Below, one piece after another: positions 52,721-62,553 of a stretch of DNA of 64,000 nucleotides. The stretch is from CAYZMS01 sp964479625 (GTDB lineage Bacteria > Bacteroidota > Bacteroidia > Chitinophagales > Saprospiraceae), in NCBI GenBank assembly GCA_964479625.1, contig CAYZMS010000022.1, forward strand, positions 1 to 64,000. The letters are read 5' to 3'. Every line of letters starts with the position of its first letter. Position 1 is the first letter of the stretch. The position numbers and the translations under genes are program-made. Below the pieces are notes generated by a model. That model saw only the letters and a program-made list of their open reading frames with translations. It had not been told where the DNA came from and did not search any database.

Positions 52721-55408
52721 ATGCCAACCCAGCCCAAACAGCTCGAAAACATTAAGATCGGAGATCAAAGCCGCCAATACGTTGATCTTAAGGCGGAATT
52801 AGAGAAGGTGGCCCAGCTCCCCTTTTCGATTCGAATCCTACTCGAAAATGCCTTGCGGAATTTCGACGATTTCGCTATTACCAATGAGCATATCGACACC
52901 TTACTGAACTGGAAGCCCGAGGGAACCGACAAAGAAGTACCCTACAAACCAGCCCGGGTGCTTATGCAAGATTTTACCGGAGTACCCGGGGTAGTGGATA
53001 TTGCCTCCATTCGGGCGGAGGTCATACGAAAAGGGAAGGATGGAAGCAAAATTAACCCTGCAATTCCCGTAGATCTGGTGGTGGACCACTCGGTTCAGAT
53101 CGATTTTTTTGGCTCGGACGATGCTTATGAAAAAAATGTCGAACAGGAATACAAGCGTAACCACGAACGTTACTCCGTGCTTAAATGGGCACAACAAGCT
53201 TTTGAAAACTTCCGCGTAGTGCCTCCGGGCATGGGGATATGCCATCAGGTAAACCTGGAATACCTCGCACAGGGTGTAGTAGACAGAGATGGGATGTTAT
53301 TTCCCGATACGTTGGTTGGAACAGACTCTCACACCCCCATGGTCAATGGGATCGGCGTGGTGGGTTGGGGCGTTGGCGGTATCGAAGCAGAAGCAGCCTT
53401 GCTGGGGCAGCCAATTTACTTCACTTGCCCACAAGTTATTGGTCTGAAGTTGACCGAAAAACTCGAAGAAGGCATCACCGCCACCGATATGGTGCTGGCC
53501 ATTACCCAACTGCTGAGGAAATACGGCGTAGTCGGTAAATTTGTAGAAGTTTTTGGCGATGGATTGGATCACTTGTCGGTGCCGGATCGTGCGACCATTT
53601 CGAATATGTCTCCGGAGTTTGGATGTACAGTGACTTATTTCCCTATCGATGACCAGACCCTGGAATACATGCGCCGGACCAATCGCCCAAGGGATCTGAT
53701 CCAGCGTGTGGAAACCTATTGCAAGGAGAATTTGCTCTGGCGTACCGGTAACGAGCAAATTAAATATACCGATGTAATCGAACTCAACCTTTCTAATCTA
53801 AAACCTGCTGTTGCCGGCCCCAAACGACCACAAGACAAGATCCTGGTAGAAAATCTGGAAGAGGAATTCAGCAATATCCTGGAAAAGGAATTCGAACGAA
53901 AATACTTGTCCGATAAGGAACGAAAGGCCAACCAAAATCAGGATGGTTACCTCAAGACCATAACCCTACCTGATTATGAATTTGAGCTGAGTGACGGATA
54001 CATCGCGATTGCGGCTATCACCAGTTGTACGAATACGTCTAATCCTTCGGTGATGCTGGGGGCTGGGTTGGTCTCTAAAAAGGCCCGGGAAAAAGGGTTA
54101 ATGGTTAAGCCCTGGGTGAAAACCAGCCTCGCCCCGGGCTCCAAGGTTGTTACGGAATACCTTAACAGGTCTGGCCTTTTAGACCATTTAAAAGCCTTGA
54201 ACTTCCACGTGGTAGGTTACGGTTGCACGACCTGTATCGGCAACAGTGGGCCACTTCCGGAAGCGCTGAAACAGGGAGTAGAAGAACACGACCTGCTGGT
54301 GGCCTCCGTCCTTTCCGGCAACCGTAATTTCGAAGCACGTGTACACCCCAATGTAGCCATGAATTTCCTGGCATCGCCCATGCTGGTTGTAGCTTATGCC
54401 CTGGCAGGGCGGGTAGATATTAACCTGATGACCGATCCCCTTGGGCAGGACTCCAACGGTCAGGCTGTTTATTTAAGGGATATCTGGCCTACTCATGAGG
54501 AGATCAACGAGGCGGTTGGCAGGTCTTTGAGACAAGAGGACTTCGAACAAGCCTACGATGTTATCTTTGACGGAGAGGAGCAGTGGAAAAAGCTGCAGGC
54601 GCCAACCGGCCAGGATTATGAATGGGATGAAGCATCTACCTATATCAAGGAGGCACCCTTTTTCAAGAATATTTCCACCGAGCCCGAACAACCTCGGAAT
54701 ATTTCCGGGGCAAGGGTTTTGCTTAAATTGGGGGATTCCATCACCACTGACCATATTTCCCCTGCAGGGCGGTTCTCGCCCAATTCTCCCGCGGGGATCT
54801 ATCTCCAGGATAAAGGGGTAGAGCCATTGATGTTTAACTCTTACGGCTCCCGTCGGGGAAATCACGAGGTAATGATGCGGGGGACCTTTGCCAATGTGCG
54901 TATTAAAAATGAATTATCTCCCCAACAGGGCGGCTTCACGACCTATTTCCCCACAGGAGCGGTTTTACCGGTATACGGTGCAGCCGTAAGGTATTATCAG
55001 GATGATACGCCCTTAGTAGTGCTGGGCGGTAAGGAATACGGTTCAGGTTCCTCTCGGGACTGGGCAGCCAAGGGCACCATTCTGTTGGGCATTCATGCGG
55101 TGATCGTCGAAAGCTTCGAACGCATCCACCGTTCCAATCTGGTAGGTATGGGCGTGCTGCCCCTGGAATACGCCGATGGGGCTACTGCCGATTCCCTGGG
55201 AATAGATGGTACGGAGTGGTTTGACATCCACGGGATCGAAGAAGGCCTGGAGCCCGCCAAACGCCTGCAGGTAACCGCCACCAAAAAAGATGGAACAAAG
55301 ATCGAATTCCCGGTCATTTGCCGCCTGGATTCTGCCATTGAGGTCGAATACTACAAGCACGGGGGCATCCTGCATTATGTGTTACGACAGTTTTTGAATG
55401 AATTCTAA
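52721..55408 (+). CDS. acnA: Aconitate hydratase, AcnA/IRP1 type
   Basis: An 895-residue aconitase of the AcnA/iron-regulatory-protein group. The [4Fe-4S] ligands are Cys436 (ITSCTNTSNPSV), Cys502 and Cys505 (YGCTTCIGNSG). VGTDSHTPMVNGIGVVGWGVGG near 199-220 and KEYGSGSSRDWAAKG near 775 are further family signatures. There is no signal peptide. It is distinct in length and motif wording from the mitochondrial-type enzyme at 30263-32539, so this organism carries two classes; AcnA-type enzymes are in other bacteria the more stress-stable form. A hairpin repeat follows the gene. Confidence 0.96.
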   Translation: MPTQPKQLENIKIGDQSRQYVDLKAELEKVAQLPFSIRILLENALRNFDDFAITNEHIDTLLNWKPEGTDKEVPYKPARVLMQDFTGVPGVVDIASIRAEVIRKGKDGSKINPAIPVDLVVDHSVQIDFFGSDDAYEKNVEQEYKRNHERYSVLKWAQQAFENFRVVPPGMGICHQVNLEYLAQGVVDRDGMLFPDTLVGTDSHTPMVNGIGVVGWGVGGIEAEAALLGQPIYFTCPQVIGLKLTEKLEEGITATDMVLAITQLLRKYGVVGKFVEVFGDGLDHLSVPDRATISNMSPEFGCTVTYFPIDDQTLEYMRRTNRPRDLIQRVETYCKENLLWRTGNEQIKYTDVIELNLSNLKPAVAGPKRPQDKILVENLEEEFSNILEKEFERKYLSDKERKANQNQDGYLKTITLPDYEFELSDGYIAIAAITSCTNTSNPSVMLGAGLVSKKAREKGLMVKPWVKTSLAPGSKVVTEYLNRSGLLDHLKALNFHVVGYGCTTCIGNSGPLPEALKQGVEEHDLLVASVLSGNRNFEARVHPNVAMNFLASPMLVVAYALAGRVDINLMTDPLGQDSNGQAVYLRDIWPTHEEINEAVGRSLRQEDFEQAYDVIFDGEEQWKKLQAPTGQDYEWDEASTYIKEAPFFKNISTEPEQPRNISGARVLLKLGDSITTDHISPAGRFSPNSPAGIYLQDKGVEPLMFNSYGSRRGNHEVMMRGTFANVRIKNELSPQQGGFTTYFPTGAVLPVYGAAVRYYQDDTPLVVLGGKEYGSGSSRDWAAKGTILLGIHAVIVESFERIHRSNLVGMGVLPLEYADGATADSLGIDGTEWFDIHGIEEGLEPAKRLQVTATKKDGTKIEFPVICRLDSAIEVEYYKHGGILHYVLRQFLNEF

Positions 55409-55444
55409 ATAGACAATGGGTTGGGGTTTTCCCATAGCCAAAAG

Positions 55445-55499
55445 CAAAAGGTATAAGGGCGGCTCAAACGAATGAAGGCACTTTGAGCCGCCCCTACCT
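55445..55499. repeat. Intergenic hairpin repeat, copy 2
   Basis: CAAAAGG (55445-55451), five bases, GGGCGGCTCAAA (55457-55468), a 13-base spacer and TTTGAGCCGCCC (55482-55493): a perfect 12-bp stem. Copy 1 (30213-30262) has the same CAAAAGG-N5-GGGCGGCTCAAA arrangement and a similar distal arm. Located 37 bases after acnA, it is likely its terminator or mRNA stabiliser. Confidence 0.75.
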
Positions 55500-55558
55500 G
55501 CAACATCCTTTTTCCAACTATTTTGTTATTTTCCGCAACGGATAGAAAATAACAATCT

Positions 55559-56338
55559 ATGACCAATCCCATACAAACCTTCCTTTGGTTATTTGAAAAG
55601 GGAGGTGATTACAGTCGCTTGCGGGTAGATCTCATCCAGGACACCATTGATGATCTTTGTATTCGGATCCGGGAGCGCTTCCCAAACTCCGGCTTATCGC
55701 GCGTCGGCCTGGAACTGGCAAAGCAGGGCATGTTGACGGATAGCATTGTACGGCAACTAAGTCGACCATATTGGCCCTTGCGCTTGTTATCCATCATTGG
55801 GGTGATCTTCATTATTGGGGTAGTCGGTATTTTAGGAAGCCGGACTCTCCAATTAGCCCCCGGTGCAGAAGGCTCCCTGGAGTGGATACAAGCTATTGAA
55901 GCGGCTATAAACGAGGTCATTTTCCTGGCCATTGCGTTGTATTTCCTCCTGACAGTGGAGGTCCGTTTCAAAAGGCAGATCGCGCTCAAAGCCCTGCATC
56001 GGCTGCGTAGCATCGCCCATGTGATCGACATGCACCAATTGACCAAAGATCCTGCCTATGTACTGGCCGAGGCCAAACCAACACCCTCTTCTCCCATTCG
56101 TACAATGTCAGATTTCGAATTGGTCCGCTACCTGGACTATTGCACCGAATTACTGTCTCTTACCAGCAAATTGGCAGCACTATACGTTCAGTATCTCAAC
56201 GACCCGGTCGTGCTCGAAGCAGTGAACGACCTGGAAAGCTTGTCCGATGGTCTGTCGCATAAAATCTGGCAAAAGATCACGATCTTAGACCTGGCTGTTC
56301 CCCAGTCCTCGGGCCCTGAACTTTTAAAAAACGAGTGA
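55559..56338 (+). CDS. Uncharacterised protein with two membrane helices
   Basis: A 259-residue protein. A soluble N-terminal part (1-75) has helices rich in charged residues, then helices at about 76-93 (LLSIIGVIFIIGVVGILG) and 115-131 (VIFLAIALYFLLTVEV) cross the membrane, and a C-terminal helical part (about 132-259) follows. I do not recognise a named family. No signal peptide, so the N-terminus is cytoplasmic. It stands alone between acnA and the propeller gene. Confidence 0.65.
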   Translation: MTNPIQTFLWLFEKGGDYSRLRVDLIQDTIDDLCIRIRERFPNSGLSRVGLELAKQGMLTDSIVRQLSRPYWPLRLLSIIGVIFIIGVVGILGSRTLQLAPGAEGSLEWIQAIEAAINEVIFLAIALYFLLTVEVRFKRQIALKALHRLRSIAHVIDMHQLTKDPAYVLAEAKPTPSSPIRTMSDFELVRYLDYCTELLSLTSKLAALYVQYLNDPVVLEAVNDLESLSDGLSHKIWQKITILDLAVPQSSGPELLKNE

Positions 56339-56528
56339 ACGTTGAGTTATCAGCTATGGATTTTTTGGCCTGCCGGCTTTAGTAAGCCCGAATGGCTTTG
56401 CCATACCCCTTGAACGGTTGTATTATTCCTTCCGCACTTATTACCCATGTCAAAGCTCGAATACATCATCAAAAATTAAAAAATAAGCATTCAAAATTCC
56501 CCATTCCCCTTATCTTACTGGGAAAAAC

Positions 56529-59500
56529 ATGAAATATCTCTTCTTCCTCCTCCTGTTGGGCTTGAGCATTAGCCTTACTGCACAGGTACCTGAAGCCTAT
56601 TTCTCGAATCTGGAATTCCGCTCGGTCGGTCCGACCCGGGGTGGCCGGGTAACAGCGATTGAAGGAATGGCCAACCAACCTTTTACTTTCTGGATGGGGG
56701 GGAGCGGAGGTGGTGTCTGGAAAACCGAAGACGCCGGGCAAACCTGGAGCCCAATGGGTGACGGACAGATCGAATGCGGCTCCATCGGGGCAATTGCAGT
56801 AGCACCTTCCGACCCTTCGGTTATTTATGTGGGTACCGGCTCTGCCGCACCCCGCGGTAATGTTTCGGTCGGAATTGGTATGTATCGCTCTTCAAATGGC
56901 GGAAAGGACTGGCAGCACATCGGCTTGCCGAAAGCCGGGCAGATCGGCCAAATTGTGGTACATCCCAAAGATCCTCAAACGCTTTATGTAGCTGCCCTGG
57001 GCGGCGTCTTCGGCAAGAATTCCGAACGCGGTGTTTATCGAAGTCGCGACGGAGGGACCAACTGGGAAAAGGTACTCTACCTCAATGATTCGACCGGAGC
57101 CATTGATCTCACCCTCAACCCCCAGGACCCGGAGGAGATCTATGCCGCCATGTGGCGCTGCGAACGCAAACCCTGGACACTGATCGACGGCGGTCCCGAC
57201 GGCGGTATCTGGAAAACAGCCAATGGAGGCGATGATTGGGAAAAATTAACCAATGGCCTGCCCAATGGCCTGCTTGGCCGCATTGGCCTGTCCGTTTCTC
57301 CGGCAAATCCACAAACCGTCTATGCCATCGTCCAGGCCGCCGAAGAAGAGGAGGGCGGAGTCTATCGCTCAGATGATGCAGGCAATAGCTGGCGACGCAC
57401 CTGCCGGGATCACGACCTTCGCCAAAGAGGCTGGTATTATTCGAATATAACCGCCCACCCTACAGATGTTAATACCGTCTATGTTTCGAACGTAGGCTTC
57501 TATAAATCTATCGACGGCGGTAAGAATTTCGAACGGGTATCCACCCCGCATTCCGACCACCATGGCGTTTGGATCAACCCCAAACAGCCTGATATCATGA
57601 TCAATTGCAACGATGGGGGCGCCAATATAAGCCTGAATGGCGGCAAAAGCTGGTCTACCCAACTCAATCAGCCGACTTCGGAATTTTATCGCCTAACGGT
57701 AGACAATCAGTTCCCTTACCAACTATATGCCGGTCAACAGGATAATACCACAATAGGCGTTTCCAGTAATAAACAATGGGAAGTAACACGCTTTAAAGAC
57801 TGGATATGGGCTGGCGGCGGCGAATCGGCAGATATAGCCGTTGACCCCAATGATCCCGATATCATCTGGGCGGGCACCTACAGTGGGGAGATCACCCGCC
57901 TCAACCGCAAGACCGGCGAATATCGCCAAACAACAGCCTACCCACATTACACGGAGGGGACAGAGATGCGAAAGCTCAAATACCGCTGGCAATGGAATTT
58001 TCCCATTGTGGCTTCCCAACACGAGCCCGGAGTGGTTTACCATACTTCGAACTATGTGCACCGTAGCATTGATCAGGGCCAAAGCTGGCAGGTGATCAGC
58101 CCCGACCTCAGCCGGAATATCGACAAATACATGGGCATACCCGGCGGCCCCATTCAACACGACGCTACCGGAGTGGAGGTCTATGCCAGTATTTTCGCTT
58201 TCGAAGAATCCCCTCATGCAAAAGGGGAGTTTTGGGCCGGTACCGACGACGGCCGCCTGCACCTGACGCGAGACGGTGGCGCTAACTGGGAAGAACTTAG
58301 CATTAGAGGATTACCTTATGAAGCCACGATCAACAAGATCGAATTATCGGCCCATCGCCCCGGGCGGGCATTGGTAGCTGCCTATAACTACCGCTATGAT
58401 GATTTCACGCCCTACCTGTTTTTGACGGATGATTACGGACGAAGCTGGAAAAATATAGGACAAGGCCTGCCGGAGCGCCATTTTGTTCGCAGTGTCGCGG
58501 AAGACCCCGATCGGGAAGGCCTGGTCTATGCCGGCACGGAATTCGGTTTATATGTTTCCTTCGACGAGGGTGCCCATTGGCAGTCTCTCCAACTCAATCT
58601 ACCCCACGTCCCCATTACCGACATGGAGGTCCACCAGCAAGATCTGGTCCTCAGCACACAGGGCCGCGCCTTCTGGATACTGGATAACGTGACGGTCTTA
58701 CACCAATTAACGGATGCTGTTGCCGGTAAAGGGCGTCACCTCTTCGAACCGGACCCTGCTATCCGAACCGACTTTTATGGTTTTAATGCGCAAATACCAT
58801 TGTACCTGGAGGAAGTACCCGAAGCAGCAGTCGAGATCCGCATTAAAAACGATTCCGGACAGGTCATTCGAAAGCTGTCAACCGATGCAGGGAACAGTCG
58901 CAACAAGATCAAACTGCAAAAAGGCCTGAATATCGTAGAGTGGAACCTGGAGCACGAAGGCCCCAAGCTTGTAGATAACCTGGTCACCATGGTCATCAGT
59001 AATCCACCGAACGGCCCCAAGGCAGTTCCCGGTACCTACACTATAGACGTGCAATCCGGAGAATGGACCGAAAGTGTTCCCCTTGAGGTCAGGCCCGATC
59101 CTCGCTGGACGGACGCCCGCCAGGAGGATTATCAGGCGCAGCTCGGTCTCGCACTCGAAGTCAGTGATCTGATCACGGAAGCCCAAGACCGGATCAGGAA
59201 CATTCGCGCCCTGCGGGAGCAAATACAATCCACCGCGAAACTGGCCGAGCAGGCCGGGCATGGATCTGGCTTCAAGGACCTGGCGGAAGAATTGAGCACT
59301 CAACTAACAGCCGTAGAAGATCAACTTATCCAGAATAAGGCTGAGGCCAGCCAGGATAATATCAATTATCCTCGCGTTTTCAGTAACCATATCGGTCGTT
59401 TATACAGCGTGCTCACCGGCGACCACCATCGACCTACTGCCGGCGTACTCGAACGGTACGAAGACCTGAAGGTAGAATATGCCGGCATCGTAGCTGATTA

Positions 59501-59600
59501 CGACCAGGCCGTGGAGGATGCCATTTCCCGCTTCAATACCGCCCTGGATGCGGAGAAGGTCGAGCGCTTGATCCTACCGAAACCGTTGATCCGCGATTAA
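56529..59600 (+). CDS. Vps10/sortilin-type beta-propeller exported protein, second copy
   Basis: A 1023-residue exported protein, paralogue of the one at 36234-39398. Sec signal peptide 1-19 (ending SLTAQ). Propeller repeats of the S-x-D-x-G-x-x-W type (SSNGGKDWQHI, SRDGGTNWEKV, SDDAGNSWRRT, SIDQGQSWQVI, TRDGGANWEEL) fill residues 25-720. After an Ig-like segment (PKAVPGTYTIDVQSGE) the C-terminus is helical with an acidic stretch. Often annotated as glycosyl hydrolase without proven catalysis. Its last 27 bases overlap the end of the convergent dnaE2 gene. Confidence 0.88.
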   Translation: MKYLFFLLLLGLSISLTAQVPEAYFSNLEFRSVGPTRGGRVTAIEGMANQPFTFWMGGSGGGVWKTEDAGQTWSPMGDGQIECGSIGAIAVAPSDPSVIYVGTGSAAPRGNVSVGIGMYRSSNGGKDWQHIGLPKAGQIGQIVVHPKDPQTLYVAALGGVFGKNSERGVYRSRDGGTNWEKVLYLNDSTGAIDLTLNPQDPEEIYAAMWRCERKPWTLIDGGPDGGIWKTANGGDDWEKLTNGLPNGLLGRIGLSVSPANPQTVYAIVQAAEEEEGGVYRSDDAGNSWRRTCRDHDLRQRGWYYSNITAHPTDVNTVYVSNVGFYKSIDGGKNFERVSTPHSDHHGVWINPKQPDIMINCNDGGANISLNGGKSWSTQLNQPTSEFYRLTVDNQFPYQLYAGQQDNTTIGVSSNKQWEVTRFKDWIWAGGGESADIAVDPNDPDIIWAGTYSGEITRLNRKTGEYRQTTAYPHYTEGTEMRKLKYRWQWNFPIVASQHEPGVVYHTSNYVHRSIDQGQSWQVISPDLSRNIDKYMGIPGGPIQHDATGVEVYASIFAFEESPHAKGEFWAGTDDGRLHLTRDGGANWEELSIRGLPYEATINKIELSAHRPGRALVAAYNYRYDDFTPYLFLTDDYGRSWKNIGQGLPERHFVRSVAEDPDREGLVYAGTEFGLYVSFDEGAHWQSLQLNLPHVPITDMEVHQQDLVLSTQGRAFWILDNVTVLHQLTDAVAGKGRHLFEPDPAIRTDFYGFNAQIPLYLEEVPEAAVEIRIKNDSGQVIRKLSTDAGNSRNKIKLQKGLNIVEWNLEHEGPKLVDNLVTMVISNPPNGPKAVPGTYTIDVQSGEWTESVPLEVRPDPRWTDARQEDYQAQLGLALEVSDLITEAQDRIRNIRALREQIQSTAKLAEQAGHGSGFKDLAEELSTQLTAVEDQLIQNKAEASQDNINYPRVFSNHIGRLYSVLTGDHHRPTAGVLERYEDLKVEYAGIVADYDQAVEDAISRFNTALDAEKVERLILPKPLIRD

Positions 59601-62531
59601 GGGCAAGCGTTCCATGGATTCCACCACGATAAAGCGAACGCCAAAATCTGCCCTGACCCTTCCGGTGATGCGATAGATCCCCATGCCCTGGAAGGGGTAG
59701 CGTTCCAGTACGTCGGGGTAATGGGTGGTATCGAAAAACGCCAGCTTCGAATCGTACCAACAACCGTAGCACATATAGCGCCGCTGCCCGTTTTGTTCAA
59801 TGCCGACCATTTTTCGAACAATGTAAAACCCCTGTACAGACACATAATTATGCAGCTCGAACCGATCCAGAGCATGGCCAGGCGTTTCGACGGGAGGGGA
59901 CAACAGGTCAAAAGGGGAGCACAGCGGAAAGCCCAACAGTTCCCATTCGTCGAAGGCCTGGTCGAAAGGGCCGTCATGTAAGTCGGGAGGCACGGGCGGA
60001 GCCTCCGCAGTCAGGCCGGTCAGGGTGGGTTGATCACCTGTTCGGGTATCGTTCAAGTGGGCATCCAGAGCCCAGTAAGTCTGGCATTTGCTCAGTCCGG
60101 CAAAGCGCAGGGCACCGATCTTGACGAGCAACTCCAGTTGCGTTTTCCCCAGTGTAACCCGGCGCAGAAAGTCTTCCAGGCTGGTGAACGAACCGTTTCG
60201 CTCACGAGCTTCGAGTATGCGAGTGATCGTCTTTTGCTGCAGCCCCTTTATAAAGCTCAGGCCCACAAAAATGGACTTGCCATACAAGGTGCAAAGCCCC
60301 TCGCTTCGGTTAACGCAAGGAGGAGCCAGGGCAGCACCTGCTTTTCGAGCCTCGTAGAAATACACGAATTTCCGACTGCCCTTGAAAAAACCACCGTGGT
60401 TATTGATCACTCCGGTGAAGAATTCCCTCGGGAAATAAGCCTTCAGGTAAAGCGATTGCAGCGATTCCACAGCATAGCTGGCACTATGGGCCTTGCAGAA
60501 AGAATAACCCGAAAAGCTTTCGACCTGCCGCCAGACCTCCGCGGCCAGGGCTTTGGAATAGCCGCACTTTTGACAGTTCGAAAAGTACTTGGCCTTTAGG
60601 TGTTCGAGAGTATCGCCCTTGGCCCGCTTGCCGCTCATCAGCCGCCGGATGACGTCGGATTCGCCCAGATCGAGCCCTGCAAAGTGGTGTAATATCTTAA
60701 GCACATCTTCCTGAAAGACCATGACGCCAAAGGTCTCCCCCAGTTGTTTTTCGAACACGGGATGCAGGTACTGTACCGTTTCCGGGGCGTGGTAACGACG
60801 GATGTATTCCCGCATCATACCGCTGCGGGCCACCCCCGGCCGGATAATGGAAGAAGCTGCTACCAGATCGACGTAATTGTCACAGCGCAGCTTGCGCAGC
60901 AGGCCCCGCATAGCCGGTGATTCGACATAGAAGGCCCCCACGCACTGTCCGTTTTGCATTAACTGTTTCACCTTTGGATCATGCTTGATGATGAGCATAT
61001 TGTGGATGTCAACTGCAGCACCTTGCTTGCTCCGTATCAGGTGTAGCGCTTCCCGAATGTGGCCGATGCCGCGGTTGCCAAGGATGTCGTATTTGTGGAA
61101 ACCCCAGGCTTCCGCCACGTGCATATCGAAACTCACAATGGGTACGCCCTTGGGCATCAGCTTCAGGTCGGTATAGCAGGTCAGCGGTCGTTGGGTAATT
61201 AACATGCCTCCGGGGTGGATAGACAAAGCTTTGGGCAAGCCGTACAAATGCCGGGCCCAGCGATGAATATAGCGCGCCATCGGGTGCTGGTTGGCAATGT
61301 CGTCAGGATGTTCTTTGATGTAGGTGCGGGCGGCTTCATCCAAACCGAATACCTTGCCTAATTCCTCTACGATGGAACGAAACTGAAAAGTCTCATAAGT
61401 GGCGACCAGCGCGCAATGGTATTTTCCGTAGCGTTTAAGGACGTAGTCGATCACATAGTCGCGCTCCGCTGAGTCAAAGTCAATATCGAAATCAGGGGGA
61501 GATTGGCGGTGCTCGTTGATAAAACGCTCGAAATAGAGATCGAGCTCAATGGGATCTACGGCGGTAATTCCCAGGCAATGGGCAACCAGGCTGTTGGCAC
61601 CGCTACCCCTCCCCACATGATAAAAACGCAGCGATTGAGCATAGCGAATGAAGTCCCAGGTGATCAGAAAGTAAGGGGTAAAACCTTGTTGCCGAATGAC
61701 CTGCAGTTCTTTTTCCAGGCGTTTTCGGGCTTTCGGATGGTGAGGATATTGTTTTTCGAAACCGTCGTAGGCCAGTTTTTGTAACAATTCGAAATCGCCC
61801 TCCGGGTCATCGGTAAAGCTTTGCCGGTTGAGTTGGGCACCTGTTTCAAAACGGGCAGGTTCGCAGTCCTTCAGCAAGCGACGGGTGTTATCCAGTAGGA
61901 ACGGGTAAGGAGCATACAACTGCTCCAGTGCTTCCGGATTGCGCAATACAGCGGTCTGTGGCGCTAGGTCGCCTTCGGTCAGGGCAGCGCCGATTTTGTT
62001 GAGGGCAATGGCGCGTAGCAACTGATGCAATTTATAGCCATGTTCGTTTAAAAAACTGACCGGGGCAAAGGCGAGCAGCTTTTCCGGGAAACGCCGTACA
62101 GCATGGCGGAACAGGCGGTTAACCTGCTCCGGCCGTATACCTATGAACTCATTTGGATTCAATGCTTGCACCGGTTTCGGCAGATGATCGAAGTCGTAGA
62201 TAATCCATACTTCTTCCCATTTGGGCGGCACTTTTGAAATGGGGCGCTTTTCGAAAGAAGCCTCGCTCAGGTATTGGTTGATCTGTCGCAAGCCGTCGGC
62301 ATTGCGCGCCAGTGCGATGTAGCGAAATTCCTGCCCTTCCCGGAATTCGATCCCCAGCACGGGTCGGATGCCTTCCGCTTCGCAGGCTTGTACGAAAGGC
62401 AGGTAGCCACTGGTGTTGTTGATGTCGGCCAGTACCAATTGATCAAAGCCTGCTTTTGCAGCAAGTGATGGCAATTGAGCAGGGGCGATTGTCCCGTAAC
62501 CCAGGGAAAAGGTAGAATGACAAATGTGCAT
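59574..62531 (-). CDS. dnaE2: DnaE-type DNA polymerase III alpha subunit (error-prone, DnaE2-like)
   Basis: A 985-residue C-family polymerase, shorter than the roughly 1100-1200 residues of replicative DnaE. The N-terminal PHP domain has a degenerate first metal motif (MHICHSTFS, with Ile instead of one His). The palm triad is present: Asp349 and Asp351 in PPDFDIDFD, and Asp482 in HKYDILGNRG. Further landmarks are GRGSGANSLVAH (308-318) and VFQEDVLKI. The ATG at 62531 is chosen; the frame extends 25 codons into the upstream gene. Gene order (Y-family protein then DnaE, 22-base gap) is the damage-tolerance cassette of Bacteroidota and resembles imuB-dnaE2. Confidence 0.9.
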   Translation of the reverse strand: MHICHSTFSLGYGTIAPAQLPSLAAKAGFDQLVLADINNTSGYLPFVQACEAEGIRPVLGIEFREGQEFRYIALARNADGLRQINQYLSEASFEKRPISKVPPKWEEVWIIYDFDHLPKPVQALNPNEFIGIRPEQVNRLFRHAVRRFPEKLLAFAPVSFLNEHGYKLHQLLRAIALNKIGAALTEGDLAPQTAVLRNPEALEQLYAPYPFLLDNTRRLLKDCEPARFETGAQLNRQSFTDDPEGDFELLQKLAYDGFEKQYPHHPKARKRLEKELQVIRQQGFTPYFLITWDFIRYAQSLRFYHVGRGSGANSLVAHCLGITAVDPIELDLYFERFINEHRQSPPDFDIDFDSAERDYVIDYVLKRYGKYHCALVATYETFQFRSIVEELGKVFGLDEAARTYIKEHPDDIANQHPMARYIHRWARHLYGLPKALSIHPGGMLITQRPLTCYTDLKLMPKGVPIVSFDMHVAEAWGFHKYDILGNRGIGHIREALHLIRSKQGAAVDIHNMLIIKHDPKVKQLMQNGQCVGAFYVESPAMRGLLRKLRCDNYVDLVAASSIIRPGVARSGMMREYIRRYHAPETVQYLHPVFEKQLGETFGVMVFQEDVLKILHHFAGLDLGESDVIRRLMSGKRAKGDTLEHLKAKYFSNCQKCGYSKALAAEVWRQVESFSGYSFCKAHSASYAVESLQSLYLKAYFPREFFTGVINNHGGFFKGSRKFVYFYEARKAGAALAPPCVNRSEGLCTLYGKSIFVGLSFIKGLQQKTITRILEARERNGSFTSLEDFLRRVTLGKTQLELLVKIGALRFAGLSKCQTYWALDAHLNDTRTGDQPTLTGLTAEAPPVPPDLHDGPFDQAFDEWELLGFPLCSPFDLLSPPVETPGHALDRFELHNYVSVQGFYIVRKMVGIEQNGQRRYMCYGCWYDSKLAFFDTTHYPDVLERYPFQGMGIYRITGRVRADFGVRFIVVESMERLPLIADQRFR

Positions 62532-62553
62532 GGGATAGCTCGTTATCTGGGAG

